Shown: positions 34,215 through 43,000 of the stretch, piece by piece
How the letters are laid out: each line of letters begins with the position of its first letter
How positions within the stretch are numbered: the first letter of the stretch is position 1
NCBI RefSeq assembly: GCF_037975245.1
Contig: NC_092572.1
Coordinates: forward strand, 29,621,989 to 29,664,988
Direction of reading: 5' to 3'
Origin: Apostichopus japonicus
Lineage: Eukaryota; Echinodermata; Holothuroidea; Aspidochirotida; Stichopodidae
Length of the DNA stretch: 43,000 nucleotides
Translations under genes and position numbers: made by a program
The notes under the pieces: model-generated
Seen by the model: only the letters and a program-made list of their open reading frames with translations
Database searches by the model: none
What the model was told of the DNA's origin: nothing

Positions 34215-34956
34215 TTGATTAAACTTAAAAGCGAAATGCACGTCTTAAACAGAATGGAAAGTGTCACCTGTAACCGACGATAAAATTTTTGATCATTGTG
34301 GTTTTTGCTAGAGTCTGATAAGGCACTGCGGTAGATATAGATGCTGAACGTGCAATAAGATGTTACGTCACGTGTCGCCATTTATTACGTTGTTATGACA
34401 CGAGCTTTCCCGTGGAAGAACATAACAAACGAGAAATTCGAACCCTCAATAAGTAATAAATTCCTCTTAGATTGAAAAGTGAGGAAAGACCGTTCAATGT
34501 TGATTGTAACATATTAAACGAAAGAACTGAATACATGTAGTGTAAGGCAATGAACTCCAATATTTATTTTATTCTAATTAAGATCAAAGTATTCAGCATA
34601 CATTTGCATATTTAATCTCTTATCGAGTTCCTATCGTCGTTTTGTTACGTGATAATTGTCTACGGTACTGAATGTAAAAGATATGAGTGGAACGTGACTT
34701 TATCTAACTTTAAGGTTTCGTTTGCCGTAATTCAGTATATACAGCTAGATGTGATAAAACATGAAAATATTCAGTTTCTTTTCACCTTATTTGGTAATGT
34801 CATATTTTAAACGGAAAATAATCATTTCGCATATCAAATTAAGGCTTCATGGGTTTATTCAAATTGAAATTTATTAAAGTCGTCATTTGACTTTCTCATT
34901 GTTTTTATCCGTGAAAGGATCGAAGTACAACAAAGCATTGTGAACCTTGTTGGACC

Positions 34957-34964
34957 TATATAAG
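34957..34964 (+). promoter_or_regulatory. Candidate TATA box
   Basis: TATATAAG in the context 'ggacctatataagacgatcg', followed by a CpG-rich stretch at +25 to +35. No ORF or exon can be tied to it, so this is only a candidate. Confidence 0.2.
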
Positions 34965-36814
34965 ACGATCGGTCGTGAATCGGACGGCGCGATATTATGG
35001 GATATCATTTAGCAATTTGATCCAAAGAGCCAATCACAAGAGAAAGAGACAGCTTTTGATGTTATAAACCAGTCGGGCCTAAATATCTTCAACACAATAT
35101 GTTCAATTTATGTCTGTTCTAGAAAATTCACACGTTATATCACCTTCAATTCTTGTATGGACTACTCGGCAATAGAAATGGGCAGTAATGACAGTCTACG
35201 CTGCTTTCACCTGTATTGTATGATTTACTTTTGTATAATTACGACGTGGCGCTTAACATAGCCAACTGTCATTGGACACTGAAGTCACTATCTCTTCAGA
35301 CCTCACTCATTATGGGATAACAGCCAGTTTCCTATAGACATTGTTTTGATTTGTTTGTACTATGTATATCCCCGGTTTAATCAAGGAGTGTGTTTAACCA
35401 ACTGATTGAAAAAAAAAAAAACCTTAATGAGGATTGATAAACATTTCCTTTCCGTATACTGAAGTATGCTATACTAGGCATCAAGACAGCATCTAGTCGG
35501 GTTTGATATCGAATCTGTGACGAGGGATTGGCCAAAAGTAAGAACAATAGATGTTAGCTAAAAAGGAACAAATTGACGTGATGAGTCAAACGAGTCTTAA
35601 AACAATATAAGATATTTAAAATAATGTTAACAAATATTAGGAGGATTGACTCGTCTACATAACTGCATTGCAGAAAATTGTTGTTGAATTGGGACAATTA
35701 CGCTATGAGAGTTTGCAGTGCCTTAGAGAATGACACGTTGGTTGGAATGTTGTCTTGAAATGCCATAGCCTAAGATTTTTAAAAATATTAAAATAATAGC
35801 ATTAGCTAAAAACTAAATAAAGAAGGAAAGGTATGAGATGTGGTAACGTTTCTTAGGGTGTTCTGGTCTTTCCAATCAAGTTAACTTTAAAATATGCTAC
35901 ATCTCTTGAATACTCCTTTAAAACTTAAATGATGACGTCGTCTGCTCAATTCAAGTTAAAATTATAATCCAATGTTTTATCAATCCTGATACCGCAACCA
36001 AACCATGTTTTCCTATCTTCATATGAACAACAGAGTACCCTTGAATTCCATCCAACACTATTTGTCCTCGCACCATTTGTAATGACATTTTAAACATGTT
36101 ATTTGAGTTCATTAACATCTCATGCTTTCTTATTGAGTTTCGTGTTGCATCTGAGAAACTGACTGAATGGTACATACGCGCGTTATAATAAGTACTGTAG
36201 TCCAGCCGTGGTCTGAGCTTCAAATGTTTAAAGGGTCATATCTCAAAAACTAGAAGTGTTATAGAAATGCAACCGGCACTGCTGTCTGTTCTAACGGTCA
36301 ATAACAAAATAAAAGTAATATTGTGGCAGAAGTCATCCTTTCAGTTTACCTCTTATAGCGCAAAATGATGTCAACGGTGATGGTATGGTAACTTGTAGGT
36401 GCCATGATAGTCCAAGCCATTGTTGGGTAACAGAGGGGAGGGGGGGGGGGGGGTAAGATATGGCATTGGTCATATAGGAAATTTCTTAATATTGTTAAAT
36501 GCTTATACGAATCTCACCTATTCGACAATTTGCTACAAATGTGACGAAAACTGCAGTAAGCGTATAATCATTTACAACAAAATTGCCAATTTATTGTGTG
36601 TAAAAGTAATCCATTGTCACGTTTTGAAAGCATCTAACTGTTTCCATACGTTTTACAAACACATAAACACACTATACAGAGATCACTTTATTATCACAGA
36701 AATGGTTTACTTTTGAGGGTGTGGTATACGGTATATAACTTAGGCCCGGACATGGAAACCAAACAACTTGATCCATTATCAACCACAGTCCCCTAACATT
36801 GAGAGTGCGTAACC

Positions 36815-36960
36815 CAGTAGCGTAACTCCTGGGCTCGGACCGTGATGAACTGGGGCCCCGACCACAAGGGGGCCCCGCTATACTGATGCACAGAAAAAGG
36901 GTACCTCTTTGGATAGGGAGGGCCCGTTTTAACTGGGAAAGAAAAACGCATGCAAGACTG
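36815..36960. mobile_element. 147-bp repeat, copy 1 (hAT-like left end)
   Basis: Starts CAGTAGCGTAACTCC, includes 'actgatgcacagaaaaaggg' and ends 'gcaagactg'. Copy 2 lies at 38,944-39,090. The CAGTAGCGTAACT start resembles a hAT-type terminus, but no matching right end is found, so it is a truncated or solo-end fragment. The minus-strand frame crossing it is not called. Confidence 0.7.
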
Positions 36961-38212
36961 AAAAAGACAATATACATATTTTCATGTGAAACGGAATACG
37001 GACATCATGATCATGGGCTCATTGGATATTAATTAATATATCGAGCTAGTTTTGTTATTTATTATTATGATGAAAGCAAGGTATACAATTTAAAACCCTA
37101 TTCCAGCCAATGTTGTACTGAGTACAAAATCGGGACATACGATTCAAGGTTTACGATGGCATCTGCAATATTCCTTACATCAGCAATGGAAATGAGCATT
37201 TGAGCATTGAGTCCATTCATTGGACATATCAGTAACCAGCTGTTTCAGTGCCGTATGTTGTTTCTCACTCATACAACTTGTAAGATGTATCCAGAAGCCG
37301 AATTCCTCAATCCTCATTCCATGGTATATAGTTACAAAGAATTTGTATAGCTATGTTGATAGTATTGTTCTGTCATTTCTCTTGATGTATTTTAGCATTA
37401 AAACATATTTGTCAGCTGGAAACAATGTGTAAATGCTAAATGGTCATTCACATGTTCTAAACCAAGACCCCCTGCATTGATCCTGCATAAATCCTTGGAC
37501 CCGTGGGCGTCCGCAGGGAGGGGCAGGGGGCACTTGCCCGCCCCTCCCATGGAAAATCAAAAATCAAAAATCAAAGTTATATCAAACAATGAGTTTAATT
37601 AAGTTCCTGCAAACCCTTGTGAACCGCATCACTGTTTGAATGTGTTGCTTGGCTTACCACAAATAACCCATTGCAATGAAATCCATTCCACCTTCAGAGT
37701 GACAAGAAAAAAACGGCTTTTAAGGAATTCGATGGCGCTAGTTTGAAACAGGGTGCTTTTTAATCTAAAATAATTATGTGGCATTTAAAGGCATCCGTAG
37801 ATTCACTTTTAGGAGAATAGCGCCTCATCAGGCTTCGTATTCAGTGGACGGTGGCTGCAAGCATGCCGGTCGCAGAGAGTGTCCCCACCTCTGGCCAAAG
37901 GCAAGGATTCGCGCACGCCACCTAGTACGCTTCTGGTCGATTTGACCGACCCTCTGCGCATCCTCCCGGGTTCTTTTGCGACAACAAGGGAGACATGGTA
38001 CGGGATCCTAGGCCACAAAAAGCACCATGCCACAGCCAGAGGCTTGTCTTGAACCCTAGCCACGATTTACACGACCGACGAGGAATGAGTCTTTCGTCAC
38101 CCTCTTAACAGCATCGGCCATCACATCAGCTAGTAAATTATGTGGTTGAATTAATACATCAAGACTTCAGCGTCGACTACTGAAAGGGAAAAAGAAATTT
38201 TAAGTGTATAAT

Positions 38213-38282
38213 CAACCATTGATGGAGTCGAACTCAGTTCATCAGGTTACCAGTCCACTGCTCTACCCTCTGGGCCATTTGA
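38213..38282 (-). repeat. tRNA-like SINE head (minus strand)
   Basis: On the minus strand it reads 'tggcccagagggtagagcag' (A-box/D-arm), anticodon loop ctggtaa (GGU, Thr) between gtgga and cctga, and 'gagttcgactcc' (B-box). Acceptor ends do not pair and the anticodon stem is imperfect, so it is a tRNA-derived SINE promoter or tRNA pseudogene rather than a working tRNA. It lies inside the composite element. Confidence 0.6.
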
Positions 38283-38943
38283 CAAGTTAACGTTTCCTGA
38301 GCTTAAATTGGTATTATTGCTTGGATACAATCTATTGGTAACGGTAAATGACACTGCCTTCAACGAAATCTCTATTCATCCTGTTTCACTCTCATTAGAA
38401 CAACGGATCTGAATATCTTTATTAACAAGAAGCTCACGCTTCAATGTCTTATTTACATTGCAGCAAGCAGTAAGAATGTCGTTTCCTTTCAAGACGTAAA
38501 TGTACAATAGGCTTATGCCCTGATACTATCGATGACTTCGAAGCAAGCAGTAAAGAAAAACGGATTCCGTGAAATCTTCTTATTCACCAAAGGTTGCTTA
38601 TGATTATGCTCGCAAGAGAGGACTTGCTGTAAGTTGTCTCCCTTTACAACTATATTCTATGCAGACGATCATGAACTGGGAATAAGCCTGAAATTTCAAC
38701 AAACAATACCTATTCACATTCCAAAACCTTTTTGAATTAGGAAGGGACAATACTTATTAAGTCAAATAGGTTAACTACATGTGACTAATCTTATTTAGAG
38801 ATCTGAAGTGCTGGAAATAGCACAGTAATTTGAAACCCGAAACAGGATTCATAGGGTTTTGAGTTTATGCACGTAGATTTGGGAAACACGGGGATCGGAA
38901 ATTCGTCAACTACAAGACTTTGTTTAGTCCCCAGTGATCTGAT

Positions 38944-39090
38944 CAGTAGCGTAACTACTATGGACTCGGAACGTGCTGAGCCGGGGGCCCGACCAAAAGG
39001 GGCCCTCGCTATACTGATGCACAGAAAAAGGGTACCTCTTTGGATAGAGAGGGCCCGTTTTTACTGGGAAGAAAAACTCAAGCAAGACTT
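38944..39090. mobile_element. 147-bp repeat, copy 2
   Basis: Starts CAGTAGCGTAACTAC and matches 36,815-36,960 through 'gcacagaaaaagggtacctc' to 'gcaagactt'. It lies within the composite element, directly before the left end at 39,096. Confidence 0.75.
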
Positions 39091-39095
39091 GGCCC

Positions 39096-39509
39096 CATGG
39101 GCGTGCCGCAGGTAGGGGCAAGGGGGCACCCTAGTCCCTCCCCCCTCCCCTGGATAATCAACAATTGAAAAAATTAAACATTTAACTTTTCAATGATTTC
39201 ACCCAACCAACAGTTCTCTAGTTATGTTCATTGCATACGGACCCATCATGCATTACTGAAATTATTGAAAGGCAAAATTCTAAGACATAAGATCTCAAAA
39301 TAACCGATGTGTAAATGCAACTTGAAACGCCCAGGAAGTGTCTTTTCCGACAAACTTGGAGTACCTTTTGGCCCAAAAAATCGTTGTACGCACCGCGCCA
39401 ACGGATGGTGGCGTTCCGCTTAGATAGTATCAAGCACTGTGTTACACCTACATGACTTACTGACCCCCTCCCCCCCCCCCCCTTGTGAACGTTTCTGCGG
39501 ACGCCCTTG
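39096..39509. mobile_element. Short hAT-like MITE, alternative left end
   Basis: CATGGGCGTGCCGCAGG at 39,096 is a second left terminus, with inner sequence like that of 37,502 ('aggggcaagggggcac' versus 'aggggcagggggcact'). Paired with the right end at 39,509 it makes a 414-bp MITE; the flanks CTTGGCCC and CTTCGACC match 6 of 8. It contains 'gccaacggatggtggcgttc', similar to the end of the 31.5-kb element. Confidence 0.5.
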
Positions 39510-39826
39510 CTTCGACCTCCTGATGGGCCAGGGTTCCAGGCTCACCGTTACGCCACCAACCGCTGACAATTACGATGTTACGTCAAGTGAGAATCACGAG
39601 TCCCTTGGGGAGGGCATACGTCCGATAGAAAATGCATTCCAAGGAATAAAAAGAACACAATTCCTTCTCCTATACCGTATATCCTTGACACGTAATAATA
39701 ATTTCCTGAAGATGTTTGGAAGCGGGCGATAATTGATAATTGGGGGGGGGGGAAGGATAGGATTGGCATGTACTGCATATTCAGCACTGTATAGTAATGA
39801 CGTCGAACAATCACCGTTAGGTGAGA

Positions 39827-39868
39827 CACCCCCCCCCCCAACACCCCCCTCTAGCGACGTCCCTGTAT
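39827..39868 (-). mobile_element. Solo transposon-end-like sequence
   Basis: On the minus strand, 'cagggacgtcgctagagggg' followed by a G tract has the look of the other hAT-like termini in this window. No partner end is found. Confidence 0.35.
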
Positions 39869-40916
39869 ATATAGGATTTTGTTAATGTGCCTTTCTCTTC
39901 ATTTCTGCCTACGTGATATGTCACGAGCACTTCAATCTTTTCTTTTTGCGGTGGTGTTGTGTAAATCTGCAGAGAAATATCATATAACAAAATCTTTGTC
40001 AATCGTCTTTCAAAGGTCGTCAGTGTTCTCACAAATATCCTAAGAAAAAAGGGGGGAGGGGTGTAAACATAGCCATTCATGCATAAACGCAGAGAGGTAT
40101 GTGACTAGATATGGCTCTGCTTAAACGACCATATTACTGTCCAGTTCAGAGGAATTTCCACCATTGCTTGGTTCAAATGGTTCAATTTAAACCTTTTCAT
40201 TGGTTGGCAATAAGTTTTGGAGGGTCAGAGAACTCAGTAAAGTACCAGTTCATGAAGACCTTTCGATTCTCCTTAGTTGCCTATAACCTATCCTACCGTA
40301 GTAAGTATCAATATACTTCGCTTTAGCACCAGCCTAACCCTATTCTTCAAGAAAAGTTAAAATTTCATGTAGATTTAAATAGTCAAACCTTTAAAATATA
40401 AAATGGCAATTTAAAGGTCGGAATAAATTTAAATAACAAATATCACATTATTTGAGGATATATGTGAAAAGTCAAGAATAAAATAGTCGAAAATTTGAGA
40501 TGAAGAGCCCATTGGCAAGTTTGTGACTTAAAGAGACGTATTTTCGATGAATAAAAAAAATAAAATCGTAATTTTAACGAACGAGTCAAAAGTTCGAAAT
40601 ATAGAGTAGCCGAAGTTTCAGAGAAATTTCGAAGTTGGAAAATGCATAGAGACGGAAGTTTTACCTAACATTTTCCAAATTTTGAGACAACATCATTTAA
40701 AAATATTCATTGTTTATGTACCACAGAGATTTCAAGAGAAAATCGCCATAAGTTGAGATTTTGAGACAAAAAGCGGTAAGTTTGGTATCACGGGTTGAAA
40801 TTTGTAAAGACCCCTAAAGAAATAGTTGAAAATCTGTGTAAAAACACTTTGAGCAAAAATTGGTCTCAAATAAAATGCCCTCTTTTTTTGTCCTTTACCG
40901 TGCCACCTCAGCATCT

Positions 40917-41090
40917 ACACAAGGAATTTGATTCTAGCGAAGAACCCCAAACTTTCCACTAGTTTTCGTCACCCCACCCACCCACCCACCCCCACCCCAC
41001 CCCCACACAAGGAATTTGCTTCTAGCAAAGATCCCAAAAATGTCCATCAGTTTTCGTCACCCCACCCCCCTCCCCACCCCCCACACACAC
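40917..41090 (+). repeat. 88-bp direct duplication with CCCCACC microsatellite
   Basis: 'cacaaggaatttg..ttctag' and 'agttttcgtcaccccaccc' occur in the same order at about 40,918-40,983 and 41,006-41,070, each followed by a variable CCCCAC tract. The frame at 40,928-41,176 is this low-complexity repeat and is not called a gene. Confidence 0.8.
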
Positions 41091-41431
41091 CTAGTTCCTA
41101 CCAACACACCACTTTTAATGGCTTCTCACGTAACAGATTACAGTTCATTAGATTGGGGGTATCGAATTATGTGTGAATGTCTTTGGCAAAAATGACAAAA
41201 GGTCACCATCGAGAGAACTCGTATGGGATGTGTAAAATGAAATGTCTTTTTTTTCCCACCAAACTGATTCCATTCCCAATTTCACCGTAAATTACAGTAA
41301 ATTAGTTAGCTTCTCAGGACAACTTGCTATACACTGACATTAGGGACATGTGTGTATTTAAGTACACATCTGGTGTAAAAGATTTCCACTTCTACGAGGT
41401 ACGAGAATAACCTATATAGCAGTGACGAATT

Positions 41432-41439
41432 TGACGTCA
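41432..41439. promoter_or_regulatory. Perfect CRE palindrome
   Basis: TGACGTCA, in the context 'gaatttgacgtcaatgg'. A CREB/ATF-type site; no gene is assigned. Confidence 0.3.
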
Positions 41440-42471
41440 ATGGATAAGCAAAATCTTGGCAACACGAGTGTGTGGCGGCATACTTACATCCGGGTAACTG
41501 CAAATATCGATGACCAGGTATGCCGCGTGTCTTATGTAAAGACGATAGATTTACGTAGAGGCTATTGTTGTATCACCGTATAATGGTGTCTATAACGACC
41601 TTTTGAAAGCGTTTACGTTAGCTTGCGGTTTTATGGTTAACATTCATCTTAACCTATCGAAATAAAAACACGTCAATGGACTTTGGATAAATACGTATGC
41701 TAACGTATATGTTGAATCTCATTAATGGTGTTGCGTAACCCTGACCACAACCTGTCAATCCCATTGTGATAAGGGGACGTGGTGGTTTGTTACGTGACGA
41801 CATATCTATTATCAATCAATCTTACAATCTGCAGTTTGCTATTGGTTACTTGGATGGTTCGAACCCGAACGTCAGTGCAGAGATCCATATGTAATTCTAC
41901 GGTAGTATAGAAAAAAATTATTAACACCACATTAACAGCACATTTAATACAGTTTACAAAGCTGAAAATTAGTGATACATCTAGTACCGTCCTGACAAAA
42001 TGTCGAGGAAGAAAGGTTTGCAAAAATGTGTTAATTCAAATACCGAATCGTTTTACAATGTGAGTAGCCGATAAAAGTCAGACGTTGTGACGAATCTTCT
42101 ACGCTTCCGTATTTATCAGCCCCAGAGGTCTTGTGTGTCAAGATTTGGAATGAAAATGCGTTGTAAGAAACATGTTGGTTATTTTTTGTTGGAAGAAGGG
42201 GGGGGGGTTAATTTACAATCGCGGTTTTGCGACATCATGTAGTGACATATTACGTAACAGTAACAATGAATCGTAGCATGTGTTGCGTTAATGTGTATGT
42301 ATGGCGGCGAACGGTTACAGTTATCCGTAGCGAGGTAATATTTGTACCTTATCTGTAACGCAGAAATTAATAACACGGCCAGTAAAACTCTTTAGAAAAA
42401 CGGTGAAGAAAATACGGCAAAGAAAAAAATGTAGCCACTGTAATGAATATCTGTTTGCACAGGTCTAACAT

Positions 42472-42509
42472 CACAGAAATTAATACATGTTAATGTATTA
42501 ATTTCTGTG
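42472..42509. repeat. Perfect 17-bp hairpin
   Basis: Arm cacagaaattaatacat (42,472-42,488), loop gtta, arm atgtattaatttctgtg (42,493-42,509). No mismatch. It could be a minimal palindromic element or a cruciform-prone site. Confidence 0.9.
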
Positions 42510-43000
42510 TGAAACATACGAAGCGAATCAGCCTACATATTCATACTGTGCAATATACTCTCCTCGCATCGAGCCGCTTGTGATTTTAAGTTTCTGCATA
42601 ACTGCTAGTTAATGGAGCTATTTAAACCAATCAAATGCCAATTTTTCATGTAACGTAACTGATTGCATATTCATTGGTCACCTGTAAACATATATCGTAT
42701 AGAAATACCTTCGCACAGCCATCATATTATGTGTTACGTATAGTAGGTATGTACGTGGTGTGATTCGAGAACTTAGCTCGAAAGAGTAAACATATTTCAC
42801 GCGATTACTGAACATCAACTAACATTGAAATTAGACAACAGCTTGACAGATATACCAATATGCATCTCCAAAGCGAGATTTATCAATTGCCGAATCACGT
42901 TGTGGTGATGAGAGAACACAGCTCAGACACTCGATGCACATAGTATAATACATGTTGTATAGTAATTATAAAATATCAAACATCAACAGCAATACTGTTG

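Larger units (their letters stand above)
33475..36814. other. Intergenic stretch with candidate cis elements, no gene recognised
   Basis: No coding region is supported. Signals present: CT/CA-rich tract (33,700-33,750), two perfect CREs (34,187; 34,207), a CRE-like/E-box overlap (34,363-34,374), a TATA-like box (34,957-34,964) and a G tract at about 36,436. The 90-codon minus-strand frame at 35,951-36,223 shows no family I recognise. Confidence 0.4.
37502..39509. mobile_element. hAT-like composite element (nested)
   Basis: Left end CGTGGGCGTCCGCAGG and right end CTGCGGACGCCCTTG share the inverted core GGGCGTCCGCAG, with G/C tracts inside. Flanking 8-mers CTTGGACC (37,494-37,501) and CTTCGACC (39,510-39,517) match 7 of 8, consistent with a hAT target-site duplication. 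The interior holds the second 147-bp repeat and another left-end-like sequence at 39,096, so the real partner of the right end is ambiguous. Confidence 0.55.
39870..43000. other. Intergenic end of the window, no gene recognised
   Basis: Contains an A-rich stretch of degenerate 'gtcgaaa...tttgaga' phrases (40,380-40,800), an 88-bp duplication with CCCCAC tracts (40,917-41,090), a perfect CRE (41,432-41,439), a G tract (42,199) and a perfect 17-bp hairpin (42,472-42,509). Open frames are short, without recognisable domains. Confidence 0.4.

Noticed and set aside
36672-36977. 101-codon minus-strand open frame
   Set aside because: It crosses the 147-bp transposon-end repeat and low-complexity sequence; no domain.
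37809-38063. 84-codon minus-strand frame in GC-richer sequence
   Set aside because: It is inside the composite transposon region next to a tRNA-like SINE head; no family recognised and probably repeat-derived.

Overview
The window looks like nuclear DNA of an invertebrate deuterostome. It is AT-rich, with small exons bounded by GT-AG introns, many degenerate intronic repeats and short non-autonomous DNA transposons. The only protein families I recognise are an NLR-type helical region (end of a NACHT module) and a Death domain. Expanded NLR families with Death domains are known from echinoderms, amphioxus and hemichordates, so an echinoderm (possibly a sea cucumber) is my best guess; this is inference.

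Left half (1-22,933, + strand): I assemble one phase-consistent gene model of 14 exons, open at its 5' end, adding up to 610 residues in the window. Exons 1-4 carry the C-terminal part of a NACHT/NLR module. Exons 5-12 are a low-complexity, charged linker made from a cassette (A-B, or A-B-C) present three times. Exon 13 encodes a Death domain, and exon 14 a short tail and stop. The cassettes copied because the locus duplicated in tandem: a complete unit of about 5.7 kb (10,117-15,808), a second copy (15,809 to about 20,400) and a truncated first copy (about 5,707-6,820). Exon A starts and the last exon of each cassette ends in phase 0, so each duplication lengthened the tether between NLR core and Death domain without shifting the frame. 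A 76-nt exon after the Death domain carries the stop; skipping it joins, in frame, an exon that looks like half of a second death-fold domain.

Introns: they hold a degenerate repeat family with AGGTCA-type half-sites in a DR1+DR4 arrangement, including three nearly identical 280-bp tandem units (9,155-9,994).

Right half (about 23.7-43 kb): no gene I can support. It is a graveyard of mobile and tandem repeats: an intact-ended 1.1-kb hAT-like element with an 8-bp target-site duplication (31,506-32,626), nested hAT-like elements (37,494-39,517), a pair of 147-bp repeats, a nine-unit 62-bp array derived from a tRNA-Thr (32,928-33,474), a second tRNA-like SINE head on the minus strand (38,213-38,282), homopolymer G/C tracts, long hairpins and several perfect CRE palindromes. 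From roughly 29.6 kb CpG dinucleotides appear more frequent, which may mark the regulatory flank of a neighbouring gene outside the window.
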